From Macrotis lagotis (lineage: Eukaryota > Chordata > Mammalia > Peramelemorphia > Peramelidae), in contig NC_133666.1 of the NCBI RefSeq assembly GCF_037893015.1, forward strand, positions 162,737,051 to 162,801,050: DNA of 64,000 nucleotides, written 5' to 3'. This document shows positions 33,396-45,589 of this stretch, one piece after another. The notes beneath the pieces were generated by a model. It did not search any database, was not told where the DNA came from, and saw only the letters and a program-made list of their open reading frames with translations. Each line of letters begins with the position of its first letter. The first letter of the stretch is position 1. The position numbers and the translations under genes are program-made.

Positions 33396-34169
33396 GCTAT
33401 CTTCCCTCTGTTTGTATTGTTCCCCTTCCCCCCCCCCTTATCCATATTCCACAGTATTTTGTTTCCGAATACCATCCCTTTCAGTGTGTTTGCCCTCCTA
33501 TGTCACACCCTCCCCTTTCTTTCCCCTTTCCCTTTTTCCCTTTTCCCCTTCCCTTTCTTTTGTTATTCCCCCTTTTTCCCCCACTCACCTTCCCTTTTCC
33601 CATACCCCCTCTCCTTTTCCCCTTTTAATACTTGAAAGGTTAGATGTTTGATTAGTTAATTGAGTATGTGTGGGTTGACTTTAAGCCAAGTCTGATGAGA
33701 AGAAGATTCAGGTGTTTCTCATCTGCTCCCTTCTTCCCCTCTATTACCATAGGTTTTTTGTACCTCTTAGTGTAATGAGATTTATCTCATTCAATCCCCT
33801 CCCTCCTCCCATCTCTTTCCTGTCCCTCTTTTTAAGCAGGTAGTGTTTTTTAGATCATTCTATCTAAGTCATAGAAAATTCTGAGTGTCTGTCCCCTCTA
33901 GTTCAGTATATTCTATTGAATAGAGTCAAAATTCCTGAGAGTTATTAGAGTCTTTCTCCCAAATGGGGTTAAAGCCAGTTACATCCCATTAGATAGCAGT
34001 CTCATGGGTAGGTCATGAATGTCCATCAATTCTGGCTAGGTATATTCTTTTTGTTAGAGTTACAATTCTCAAGATTTATGAGAATCTTTTTCCCCCCATG
34101 CTGGGCTATATCCAGTTTCAACTTACTGGATAGCATGTTTTTTAACTTTTACCGCCCTCTTTTTTATAT

Positions 34170-35145
34170 ACCTTTTCATGTGTCTCTTGAACCTCCTGTT
34201 TGATGTTCAAATTTTCTGTTTAGCTCTGGTCTTTTCACCAGAAATTTTTGGAATTCTTTAGTTTCATTAAATGTCCATCTTTTTCTCTGGAAGAGAAGGC
34301 TCAGCTTTGCATGAAAGTAGATTCTTGGCTACATTCCAAGCTCCCTTTTTCTTCGAAATATCTTGTTCCAGCCCCTTTGATCCTGTAATGTTGATGCAGC
34401 CAGGTCCTGTGTGATCCTTACTATGACTCCTTGATATTTAAATTGTTTCTTTCTGGCTGCTGGCAGGATTTCCTCTTTTATCTGATAGTTCTGGAATTTG
34501 GCCACAACATTCCTTGGTATTTTCATTTTAGGATCTTTTTCTGGTGGGGATTGATGTACTCTTTCAGTAACTACTTTGCCCTCAAATTCTATGATATCAG
34601 GGCAGTTTTCCATCACTAGATCCTGCAATATTAAGTTCAGGCTTTTTTTCTCTTCAATGTTTTCAGGAAGTCCTATGATTTTCAGGTCATTGATTTTGTT
34701 GATGAGTTACTTTAAATTTTCTTCTCTTTTTTATTTTTTTGATTTTGTTTAACTGACTCTTGCTGTTTCATGGGTTCATTAGTTTCTGTAGACTCCATTC
34801 TTTTTTTCTGGGGGAGGAGTTTTCTTCATTAACCTTTTGCAACTCCTTTTCCAGTTGGTCAGTTCTACTTTTGAAAGAGCTTTTCATTTGACCAGTTGAA
34901 GATCTGAGAGAATTATTCTCATTTTGTATTTGTCCAGTTGTACTTTCTAAGGATTTGTTTTCTTGTTGCAAGGTATTAATTGTCTCTCCCAAATTTTTAA
35001 GGCCCTTCCTTATTTCTTTAAGGAAGTCTTTCTGTGCTGAAGACCAAATCGCATTCTCCTCAGAGGTTCTCGGTCTTTCTGAGTTAGGGTCTTTCCCTTA
35101 CACGAATTTTTCTATGGATCCACCTTTACGCTGACCTGTCTTCAT
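34170..35145 (-). pseudogene. L1 ORF1 remnant with two coiled-coil units
   Basis: Starts at the ATG 35143-35145. The N-terminal part is followed by a coiled coil (about 35000-34830) with two 42-base units whose CCAGTTG marker falls at 34892 and 34934. The RRM-like and C-terminal domains lie at about 34700-34200 (ORF text VMENCPDIIEFEGKVVTERV, then VVAKFQNYQIKEEILPAARK). Stops and a frame break near the repeats prevent a full protein. Confidence 0.88.
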
Positions 35146-35771
35146 TTTGCTAAGACCTTGAGTTGGGCAGGAGCTTGGGATTGATAAAGGCTTTATCCAC
35201 TCAGTGCAGTTTCTCTGGCTGGCCAGTAGGAGGAGTTGTTTGCTTTCTTTGGAGTTTCTGTGAGCTTGATTGAGGCCTTCTCCATTTGCTTAAAGGGAGG
35301 AGTTGGAGCTATTGAATTCTTTTGCCTTCAGTCAATGGTGTTCTTTACCCTGGCCTGAGGTCATTCATCAGCTTGGCTGGTTCTTCTGCTCACAATCCTG
35401 GGCCTGAGGCAGAAGTATTCTGCATTTGTTTGTTTGGGAAGAAATCTGAGCTGTAATGTGACTCTGAGTTCCTCACACCAGAGGAGCCCAGGGATGGGTT
35501 CTGGGGCCCTCAGACTCCAGGCTCCAATTCAGCTGTTAATCTGGTTGATTGGGGCTCATCCTCCCTCTGAGCCCAGACTCACCCACCCAAATTTGGCCAA
35601 TGCTGCTGCTGGAGACAAATCCTGAGGTAGATCTTCTTTCTCCTGGCTTTTCTTTCTGGGTTTTGTGGGTTGGATTTCTTTTAAGAGGTTTGTTTCATGT
35701 GATAGATGGGGGACAGATCAGGAGACTTTACAACTATCCCTGTCTTCTCTCTGCCATCTTGCCTGGAAGTC

Positions 35772-35781
35772 ATAACCAGAG
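35772..35781. repeat. Target-site duplication, right (L1 29.2-35.8 kb)
   Basis: ATAACCAGAG, partner of 29202-29211. Confidence 0.85.
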
Positions 35782-36249
35782 TTTTCAAAAAGTTCACTGG
35801 GTTCCTTTAAAACATGTAGTTCCTCCCTGCTTGGAGATTGTCAAGAGAAAGCAAGTCCACTTCTCAGGAAAGGTATAGTGGGAATCCATTTCATATATGA
35901 CCTTGTCTATATTTGTCTAAGAAGAAACAGATGAATCTTGGGCTGCTTAGACCAGCTATATGGTCATGTTCCTGGCACCCCCTACCTAAGTGGGAACTCT
36001 TCTACCTTCACAAATATACAATATTTTTAATCTTAGAAAAATTATATCCTAAGGCTAAAGTCCCTAAACCTATAATTACCCATTTGAATCTGATCAACAT
36101 ACTCCTTTCCATTGTACCCTTCCCATTCCAGTGATTCTAAATCTGTGACTGCTGCTATTAAAACTTTAATCTCCACTCTAAATTTACTAATCTCTTATTC
36201 TCATTTTCATGAACTCCATACTGTCTCTAACATACTGATCTAAAGTTAC
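35782..36249. other. Unassigned intergenic DNA
   Basis: No recognised gene. It may include more of the LINE that is recognisable just downstream. Confidence 0.4.
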
Positions 36250-36385
36250 GCATTTCTTTCAGTGTTTTCTCTGTAATGTGGCTTCTAGAACTACAAATCT
36301 CATTTTCATTTTAAACCTTTTCATTCACAATCCCTATATCTTTTGGCATTTATTGAGACCTAGCTTTCTTTTGATCATAGCTTCC
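36250..36385 (+). mobile_element. L2/CR1-type endonuclease fragment
   Basis: Plus-strand translation around 36285-36370 gives HSQSLYLLAFIET followed by a stop and LSF. It parallels the conserved DILALTETWLS block of L2/CR1 endonucleases. Short and decayed. Confidence 0.45.
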
Positions 36386-36540
36386 TGGCACACTCAATTT
36401 GCTGGATACAGAAATGCTCAAAGACATGCACAAGCCATAAATGAGGAACTGGAATAAAATTTCCTTTGCAACATGAATTCAAAGAATAATAATTGTAATC
36501 ATGCTGTCAAACAAAACAAAACTAAAAATTCACAACATAA

Positions 36541-36660
36541 TTTTTTTTTTTTAGTTTTTGCAAGGCAATGGGGTTAAGTGGCTTGCCCAAGGCCACAAAG
36601 CTAGGTAATTATTAAGTGTCTGAGACCGGATTTGAACCCAGGTACTCCTAGCTTCCCCCA
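36541..36660 (-). mobile_element. Marsupial SINE, 5'-truncated, minus
   Basis: T-run, TTGCAAGGCAATGGGGTTAA, TGGCTTGCCCAAGGCCACAA and GGATTTGAACCCAGGTACTC, ending before the GCAGCTAGG head. Confidence 0.9.
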
Positions 36661-36679
36661 TAATGTAATTCTAATAGGA

Positions 36680-38450
36680 GACTGATGATCCTTCAGTTTG
36701 GGATAAATACGGCCAAAAGAGAAAATACAAAATTGAAAAAATTTCTGCAGAACTCAGAGTCAAAATGAATGTGACCTCTTGTGAATGGGACTGGATAAAA
36801 AATGAAATCATTTTTGGCACCATATGTAATTCAGACAAAATATTGACAATGTCCTAGAGAATAGATATTACAAATAAATATAAAAAGTCAAAAATAATTA
36901 ATACATCTTTTATAGAACACAATAAAAAAGCTATCAGTTGAGTAAATATAACCTAAAGACGCAAACCCAAATAGAAACTTAACAATGAAAGCATAAGTAA
37001 TGAGCAAATCAAAGAACCTATTGTAGAAATAATAATTATGACAAGAAAATTATAAAAATGAAACAATACTAAAATGTCTGTAATGCCATTAATTTATTCT
37101 CTAAGGGAAAATCATATCCCTAAAGCATTCATTAACAAAGAAATAAAGATTAATAAGCTGATTATGTATTCAAAGAAGTAAAAATAAAATCAAAATAATG
37201 AAAAGAAATTTGAAAATTTTAGAAAGAATAGACATGTTAGAAATAAAAGTATAAAAGTAATAAAAATAAAACTTATTCTTTGACAAGACTAACAGAATTT
37301 ATAAACTTTTAGTCAAATTGATTAAAAAGAATAAAGAAAATCCAATCAGCAAAATAATAAATTTATGAGATGAAATTCCAAAAAAAGAATTAAAGCATAA
37401 TTAACAAAACCTATTTTGAAGTTATATCAAAAATGAGAATTCAAAAGAAACATTATATATATATATATATATATATACATACATAATATGTATGTACATA
37501 CATGCATACATACATATAAAAATTGAAGATATAAAATTCCTGGACTAATAGAAGAGAACATAAAGATATCAACTAATTCAAATTCATAACAGAAACTAGA
37601 ACTATTTGTAAAGGAATTTGCAGAAGGAAAGAAGATCTCTGGTCTTACCGAGTTAACAAGAAAATTCTACCAAAATTTGAAAGAACTAATTCCAGTACTG
37701 ATAATCTTTAAAATCTGAGAAAGAAATCATTGTATAAGTTTCTACATGAGTCAGAGATAATGGTCTTATTTAAACAAGGAATGAACATCAAAAAAATAAA
37801 AGAAGATAGAGAACAATAGATCAGTACTATTAATAAATATCATTTCTACTTTTAAAATAAAATTCTGTCAAGTGTTGTATAACTATTTTTCCAGGATATT
37901 TCATGGAAAATTTATATTAAGGAAGCACTGAAAATTAAGCATCAGGAGTATCAACAACATTAAAAACAAAACTATTTAAAACTATAACATTATCTCAAAT
38001 GATTCAGAACAAACTTTAACAAAGCTATATTCATTTATGCTAAAAAGAATACTATTTATTTGTCTCAATAAATGCCAGAAAGGCCTTTAACAAGGGACAT
38101 TATTAATATATTCTAAAATCCTACAATGTATAAGCCAAGAGGCTATTAAAAAATCATGTGTCTAAAACCAAAATAAAGCATTATATGCAATAGAAAGTCA
38201 CTAAATGTTTCTTCAAAAACAGGTGATTTTAAAAAGGATGTTACCTATGAGAGTTCTAAAAATATTAGTAAGAACAATAGTACAATTAAAAATAATTAAA
38301 AGGAAGATAATAGATAATTAGGAGCCAAAAACATTCATATTTTATTCATGATATGATAAACAACAATTAGGGAATTCCTTGATAATCAACAAATAAACTG
38401 ATGGATATAAAACTCTCAAAAAAACAGACTACTGAATAAAACTTGTCTGT
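36680..38450 (+). mobile_element. Old AT-rich L1 remnant
   Basis: Strongly AT-rich, with scattered L1 ORF2 echoes in the right order: an endonuclease end near 36900-37060, a Z-like region near 37550-37700, an RT-like ATTTGTCTCAATAAATGCCA and GAAAGGCCTTTAACAA near 38060-38092, and a C-terminal piece toward 38420. It is much older than the other L1s. The boundaries are estimates. Confidence 0.55.
37453..37516. repeat. (AT)n / (CATA)n microsatellite
   Basis: About 11 TA units followed by imperfect ACATACAT repeats. Confidence 0.9.
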
Positions 38451-39544
38451 AAATATTTTAAATTGATTTTATTCCTTTAGTGCAAATACAAATAGCTGGT
38501 TTTACTCTTTGAAATGCCCAAATATATTATACTACCTAAATTTTCTAGTTCTATTGAAAATTGCAGTTGTTTTAGGATTCCTCTTAAAATGGTTGTTTAA
38601 TTTCACAAATTAATATCTTTTAACTAGTAGCTTCAACCATCATTGTTTGCTCTGAAATGAAAAATCGTTACTGTGAAATGAAGTAAAAGACAAGTAAAGA
38701 ATCATTTGATGGTTTTTTTTTTTTCAATTGTACAATTCTGGACTTCCAGCCAAGATGGCAGAGAGAAGCCAGGCACTGTGCTAAGGTCTCCTGGCCTTAC
38801 CTCATAAATAATATGAAAAAAACCTCTTCACAGAGATTAGAGCAACAAAACCCAGAAAAAGAAGCTAGGAGAAGAATATCTACCAACAAGGTCTGTCTCT
38901 GGGGATTTTGGGTGAACCAGGGACAGAGAACAGAGTGTCAGCAGGGGGCAGGGTGAGACTGATCTAAGATCAGCCATGGAGGCTTTGACTGTGGAAGCCA
39001 AGGTCCAAGGACCAGCTAAGCCACAGAAGCTTTGGCTGTGGAAACAGTGGTCTGGAGAGCTCCAGCACAAAGATTTAGAGATTGCATCTAGACATCGATT
39101 TGCTGGGCTCAGTTGGTCTAGAGATCATGGGCTCCATACTTTATTTTCAGGTGGGTACTTTTCCCAGAACTAACACAGTAGCAACCCACCCACACCCCAC
39201 CCCTCACCCAGGTTCAGCCCAGGTCACAGCACACATTGTTTAAGGATAATGATATCTAGCAACACCACCCAACCCCTCCAGACCTAGGGAGAGGGCTTCA
39301 AATCAAGGTCACAGACACTTCAGAGAAAGCAACCAGCACCCCCTACTGGCCTGCCCACATGAAGTTACTAAACTCAGTGAGCAAAGCCTCTAGGGACCTC
39401 AAAACCAAAGGTTTGTGAACCAGCCCTTCTCAAAACACAAGATTGTAGGAAAGTAAAGAAAAGCCAGAAGAAAAGGGGTGAGGCATAAAAAAAAAATACC
39501 TTGGAGGTAAAGACCCTAACTCAGAGAGATTTAGGACCTCTGAG

Positions 39545-40445
39545 AATATGATTTGTTCTCCAGTCCAGAGAGACTTCCTTGAAGAAATCAGGAAGGAGTT
39601 TAAAAATCAATTGGAAAATTGGAAAAGAATCCCAAGGAAAAATTAACACCTTGCCACAAGAAAACAAATACTTGGAATATAAAATTGTACAAATGCAAAA
39701 AGAAAATTATTATCTCAAAATCTCAATTGGTCAAATGGAAAACTCCTTCAAAAATAGAATTGACCAATTGGAAAAAGAGTTGCAAAAGGTAAATGAAGAA
39801 AATTCTTCTCTAAAAAAAAGAATGCAGACTGGAGAAACTATTGACTTGATGAGATAACAAGAATCTGTTCAACAATATAAAAAAAATCTAAAAAATAGAA
39901 GAAAATGTTAAAATACCTCATTGGCAAAACCACTGACCACAAGAATAGGTCCAGAAGACATAAATTAAGAATCATTGGAATCCCTGAAAATATCGAAGAG
40001 AAAAAAATCCTGGACTCAATATTACAGGATTTAGTGATGGAAAATTGCCCTGATATCATGAAACTAGCCAGCAAAATAGTTATTGAAAAAATACATCTAT
40101 ACCATCCAGAGAGGGATCCCAAAATGAAAACACAAAGGAATATTGTGACCAAATTCCAGAACTATCAGATAAAATGAAAATCCTGCAAGCAAACTGAAAG
40201 AAACTATTTAGATACCAAGAAGTCACAGTAAGGAATAGATAGGACCTGACTGCATCAACCTTAAGGGATCTGATGGGCCTGGGATATTCTGAAGTACAAG
40301 GGAGCTTGGATTGTAGGCAAGAATTCACTATCTGGCAAAACTGAGCCTTATCTTCCAAGGGAAAAGATGAACATTTAATGAAGTAGGAGACTTCCAACTT
40401 TTCCTGATGAAAAGACCAGAGCTAAATAGAAAATTTGGACTTCAA
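39545..40445 (+). pseudogene. L1 ORF1 remnant with two coiled-coil units
   Basis: The N-terminal part is broken. The coiled coil (39579-39857 frame) contains two 42-base units (ATTG marker at 39684 and 39726) followed by IDQLEKELQKVNEENSSLK. The RRM-like part is at 39905-40177 (GIPENIEEKKILDSILQDLV). The C-terminal domain continues in other frames to about 40445. Several frameshifts prevent translation as one protein. Confidence 0.85.
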
Positions 40446-41892
40446 ACAGGATACTCAAGAGACACATGAAAAGGTGAAAAAAAGGGTAAAGTGAAAAAAA
40501 GCTGCTATCCAAGAATATGAAACTGGCCATATCTCCACCTGGGAGAAAAACTCTTATAACTCTCAAGAATTGTAACTCTATTAGAGAGAATATTATTAGA
40601 TGGAAATAATGGACACTCATGATTTAACTGTGACTGATAGATTAATTTAAATATGATATCTCTTTAAAAGGAGGAACACTAAAGACATAGCAGGATGGAG
40701 GAGATTAAATGGAATAAATCTCATTGCATAAAGAGCAAAACTTTACTGGTGAGAGATCTCAACCTCCTTCTCTCATATTTAGATAAATCTAACCATAAAA
40801 AAGAAGGAAATTAAGGAGAAAAATAGATTGCAAGAAAATCTAGGCATGATAGACCTTTGAAGAAAATTGAATAGGGATAGAAAGGAATATACTTTTTTTC
40901 TGCAATACATGGCACTTATACAAACATTGATGATGCACTTGGCCATAAAAACCTAATAAGCAAATACAGAAAGCTGAAATAGTCAATACATCTTTCTCAG
41001 ATCATAATAATCACATGCAGTAATGGGCTAGGGAGAGATAGGCGTAAAACCAATTAGAAACTAAATAACCTCAATTTAAAGAATGTCTCAAACAACAAAT
41101 TATACAAAGAATTAATGATTTCATCCTAGATAATGAGAATAATGAAACAACATATCAAAACTTATGGAATGCAGCCAAGGCAGTGATCCGGGGATATATT
41201 ATATCTTTAAATACTTATATGAATAAATTAGAGAAAGAGGAAATCGATGAACTAAGCATGCAACTAAAAAAAATTAGAGAAAGAACAAATTTAAAAACCC
41301 CAATTAAATGTGAAAATAAAAATTCTACAAATAAAAAAGAGAAATTAATAAAATTGAAAGAAAAAATTATGGATCTAATAAATAAAATCAATAATTGGTT
41401 TTATTAAACAACAATAAAATTTATAAACCTCAGGTTAATTTGATTTAAAAAAGAAAGAGGAAAACCAAATTGCTGGTATCATAAATGAAAAAGGTGAACT
41501 TGCCCCTAATGAGGAGGAAATTAAAGTAATAATCTGGAATTATTTTGTCCAACTGTATGCCAATAAATTTGACAATATAAGTGAAATATATGAATAATTA
41601 TAAAAATATAAGTTGCCCAGGTTAAGTGAAGAGAAAATTAAATATCTAAGTAACCCTATCTCAGAAAAAGAAATTCAGCAAGCAATTATTGAACTCCCTA
41701 AGAAAAAATCTCCAGTGTCAGATGGATTCAAAAGTGAATTCTATCAAATATTTAAGGAACAAATGGTTCCAATTCTCTATAAACACTTTGGAAAAATAAG
41801 TGAAGATGGAATTCTGCCTAACTCTTTCTTTGTCACTAATATGGTGCTGATGCCAAAACCAGTAAAAGTCAAATCAGAGCAAGAAAATTATA

Positions 41893-42025
41893 GACAGAGT
41901 ACATGAGTTCAAATTTGGCCTCACTTAATTACCTAGCTGTGTGGCCTTGGGCAAGCTACGTAATCCTATTTCCTTGCCATGGAACCCTGGACAAGTCACT
42001 AAATTCTCAATGACCCCAGACCATT
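41893..42025 (+). mobile_element. Marsupial SINE, 5'-truncated or rearranged
   Basis: GAGTTCAAATTTGGCCTCAC, ACCTAGCTGTGTGGCCTTGG and CCTTGCCATGGAACCCTGGA. The head is missing and the tail is extended by sequence unlike the next copy. Confidence 0.7.
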
Positions 42026-42168
42026 CCTTGGGGAAGCTAGGTGGCACAGTGGATAGAGTACAGGCCCTGGAGTCAGGAGGACCTGAGTTCAAATCCAGCC
42101 TCAGATGCTTAATAATTGCCTAGTTGTGTGGCCTTAGACAATCCATAAATCATTTGCCTTGCAAAAAA
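42026..42168 (+). mobile_element. Marsupial SINE
   Basis: GGGGAAGCTAGGTGGCACAG, GAGTTCAAATCCAGCCTCAG, ending TTTGCCTTGCAAAAAAC. ATTATAGAC before the pair (41887-41895) recurs after it (from 42170), a 9-base TSD for the SINE pair within the L1 RT. Confidence 0.88.
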
Positions 42169-43549
42169 CATTATAGACCTATCTCCATGATAAATATAGA
42201 AGCAAAAATCTTTAATAAAATTTAGGAAAATGATTATGTCAAGTTATTACTAGGATAACACATTATGACCAAGTAGGATTCATCCCAGGAATGCAAGATT
42301 GGTTCAATATTAGAGAAACTGTTAGTATAATTAAGTATATCAATAACAAGCCTATCAGAAATTGTGATTATCTCAGTAGATGCTGAAAAAGCTTTTGACA
42401 AAATACAACACCCATTCCTACTAAAAACATGAGAAAGCATAGGAAAAAATGATTGTTCATTAGAATAATAAACCGTATCTATGTGAAACCATGAACAAGC
42501 ATTATATGCAATGGGGATAAGCTAGAGACATTCCAAAGAAGATCAGGGGTGAAATAAGAATGCCTGTTATCACCACTAGTATGCAATATTGTGTTATAAA
42601 TGTTAGTTTCAGCAATAAGAAGAAAAAAATGGAAGGAATTATAATTGGGAAGAACGAGAGAAAACATGCAGATAACATGATGGTATACCTAGAGAATCCT
42701 AAAAAATAATCTATAAAACTACTAGAAACAATTAGCAACTTTAGCGAAATTGTAGGATATAAAATACACCCTCATAAATCCTCAATATTTCTATATTTGA
42801 CTAGTTGTAGCAAGTTATAGCAGAAAGATCTAGAAAGAGAAATCCTATTCAAACTAACTTCAGACAATGTAAAATACTTGGGAGTCTACCTGCCAAGGCA
42901 GACTCAGAAATTTTATGAAAACAATTACAAAACACTTCTCACAGAAGTGAAATCAGATTTAAATAACTGGAAAAATATCAACTGCTCATTATAGGCCATG
43001 CTAATGCAATAAATGACAATTCTACCTAAATTTGACTACTTATTTTAATACCCTACCAATCAAAATTCCAAAAAATGTCTTTAATGAGTTAGAAAAAATT
43101 GTAAATAAATTCATATGGAGAAATAAAAAGTCAAGAATTTACATGGATATAATAAAAAAAAGTGAAAAAGTAGGTGGCTTAGCCCTACCAGATCTAAAAT
43201 TATATTATAAAGCATCAGTCATCAAAACTGGTATTTTCTAAGAAATAGAGTGGTGGATCACTGGAATAGACTAGGCTCAAAAAAGATAGCAGGAAATGAT
43301 TATCGTTAGCTGCTGTTTGATAAAACCAGAGTCCAGCTTTTGGGGTAAAAACTCTCAACTGTAAAAACTGTTGGGGAAAATTGGAAGTTAGTAAGGCAGA
43401 AATTTGGATTGGATGAGTACTTCACACCCTATACCAAGATAAGATCAAAATGGATACAGGATTTAGACTCAAAAGATAATATATGCAAACTAGGAGACCT
43501 ATCAGATCTATGAAAAGGGAAGCAGCTTATGACCAACACACTAGATAAT

Positions 43550-43818
43550 TGTAGGGGACTACTGTGTTTAGGATCACTGTAAATTATCTTCATCTGGTGT
43601 CTTTGAGCACCAGAACCTTATCTTACTAAGTGCCAAGGGTGTTGGAGTGGATTAGAAACTGGTGAGGTATTTAAGCACTTAGGTTCAATATTTGGTTCAA
43701 TAAATGGAGATCTTGGAGTACTTGAGGATCTTGGAGAACTTGTCATCCTTGTCTTCCTTGTCTTCCTCCCCTCTAACACTCTCCTGGAAAAGATTGAGGG
43801 AGTCCAGAAAGGGATTCA
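43550..43818 (+). mobile_element. 5' LTR of small LTR element
   Basis: Begins TGTAGGGGACTACTGTG and ends near GGGATTCA. It matches 45314-45562 along its whole length (for example ACTGTAAATTATCTTCA, GCACCAGAACCTTAT, AACTTGTCATCCTTGTCTTC). A TATA-like TATTTAAG lies at 43668 and AATAAA at 43699, leaving a very short R region. The L1 ORF2 is interrupted exactly at AGATAAT (43543-43549). Confidence 0.85.
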
Positions 43819-45313
43819 ACATATGGCACTTGTACAGACAATAAGGCAGAGTTATCTGAGTGAAGTCCAGGATAAGGACACAGCAGATACCAGCAAGATA
43901 ACCAGGTGTCATGTTGGAGAAGAGGACCCTGGAAGAAGGCAACAGGTTGATGTTACCAGGGGCTGAATTTAAGTTGGAACAAAGAGGTGTAAAGTGAAAG
44001 TGAGAAGACAAACAAGTATTCCACATTAGGGAACCAATGAATGCAAGTTAACATTAAGGAAAGTGAAAGTGAGAAGAAACAATTAAGTATTTGGCCTTGA
44101 GCAACAAGCAAGAAGTGGAATCTCCCAGGCTGGATTCAGAGCTACTTCCTCAACAGCACTCCATACCAGCACCATGGCTGTCAACCTGATTGCTATGTGG
44201 TTAAACACGATCCAAACCCCTAAATCTACAGTTAACTTCAGAGATGTTTTGTTGCTGATGCAGACCCTGACATTGACTCAGACCTTGATGCCTACGACAA
44301 ATTACACACCAGAAGTCACAACAAGTTTCACTTTCCAGCCTACAGCCCGCTGCACCTCAGCCATTGCTTGGGCAGCAGAGGGGTATGAATTGAACACTAG
44401 CTGAGCTTCCTGTGTTGAGAGGGAAGGTGTCACATGCCATTGGACAGTTTGTAATGGTGATGGCTTGCTGTTCACCAAATGCAACAACTCCAAATTTTAC
44501 TGTTAACATCTCAAATAATTTGAAATATTCTCTCTCATTCTCTGCTGCCCCCAACTTCTGCAGAGGGAGGGTGGAGGGAGAAGGGAAATCTTTCTTTTTG
44601 TTACTTCAAAACTCAAACCCAGGTCTGTAAAAATTTATTCTAGAAATAAAGGAACCCCCATGCCTTCTTCCTGGTTTGGGGAGGGGGCTTGGGCAATGAC
44701 TATGTTTTTCAATAGGCTGTTGATTGGGAAGCTACATGGTTCAATTACTTAAAAGAAAAGAAGAAGAAAAATCTTTTTCTGTAATTGGAAAATTTGGATT
44801 TCATCTTTTTGAAGGACGCCTGTACTTATGGATAATATTTTTCTGTGTGTGTGTGTATATGTGTATTTAATCATCACTAGGATGTTTTTCCATCTCTCCA
44901 CTGACCTGTAGAGGTGGGTGAATGTTTCTATATTTTGACATTTTGGTGTCAGCCAGGGTGTCCAACAATCTCACTTTGACAATTTTGAAATACAAAAGAA
45001 TTTTTTTCTGTGTTTGTGTTAGTATCTAAACTCTGATACAGGTAAAGTTAAATGTTGCCTGAGTTAAAAGTCACTCCTTTTAATTTGAATTTTGAATTTA
45101 ATTGCTTTGAAAGGCTTTTTGTTGGCAATAGAAAAAACTTTGTAATCTCTGTTTGTAAATTAGGGATAAAATGTATTTCAAGGAATTGGGAATATTGATT
45201 TTTATTATTGTTTAATTGACATTTGTTTATATTATTTTTGAACTTTTGTTTACAACTTATGTGGCATTCATTACGTAATAGTTTCTCTTACAAAAAAGAC
45301 AAGAAGGGGGATA
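43819..45313 (+). mobile_element. Internal region of small LTR element (ERV-derived)
   Basis: About 1.5 kb, too short for gag-pol-env, with no gag, protease, RT or integrase domain that I can recognise. The first bases after the 5' LTR (from about 43823, TGGCACTTGTACAGACA) look like a decayed tRNA-Lys-type primer-binding site. The last bases (45300-45311, AAGAAGGGGGAT) form a polypurine tract. A 76-codon frame (44174-44404) with several Thr and Cys may be an envelope relic, but this is weak. It must have moved with proteins supplied in trans. Confidence 0.7.
45300..45311 (+). promoter_or_regulatory. Polypurine tract before 3' LTR
   Basis: A G-rich purine run immediately upstream of the 3' LTR, the standard place for plus-strand priming in LTR retroelements. 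Confidence 0.75.
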
Positions 45314-45589
45314 TGTTAGGGATTGTTGTGTATGGGAGTACTGTAAATTATCTTCACCTGGTGTCCTTGAGCACCAGAACCTTATTTTACTAAGTGCCAT
45401 GGGAGTGGGTGTGGATTAGAGACTGCATAGGTATTTAAGCACTGATATTTGGTTCAATAAGTATTTGGGGATCTTGAAGAACTTGTCATCCTTGTCTTCC
45501 TTGTCTCCCACTGCTCCAAGGCTTACCTGGGGAAAGAATGAGGGAGTCCAGAAAGGGACTCAACATATGAACCAAAATAGGGACTCAGG
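45314..45589 (+). mobile_element. 3' LTR of small LTR element
   Basis: Begins TGTTAGGGATTGTTGTG and carries TATTTAAG at 45432, with AATAAG in place of the poly(A) signal. Homology to the 5' LTR ends at about 45562-45567. A further GGGACTCA at 45580-45587 precedes AGATAAT (45590-45596), the second TSD copy and the resumption of L1. About 25 bases before the TSD are unexplained. Confidence 0.8.

Larger units (their letters stand above)
29212..35771 (-). mobile_element. L1 element, near full length (about 6.56 kb)
   Basis: The most complete L1 here. On the minus strand the 5' end at 35771 reads TGACTTCCAGGCAAGATGG. The 5' UTR goes to 35146, then ORF1 (35145 to about 34170), a C/T-rich (plus strand) inter-ORF spacer, ORF2 (about 33395 to 29480) and a 3' UTR ending in A residues at 29212. 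Exact 10-base TSDs bound it. ORFs are interrupted many times, so it is not active. Confidence 0.95.

Noticed and set aside
44174..44404. 76-codon frame in the LTR element as an envelope gene
   Set aside because: Too short and too weakly similar to any known fold; noted only as a possible relic.
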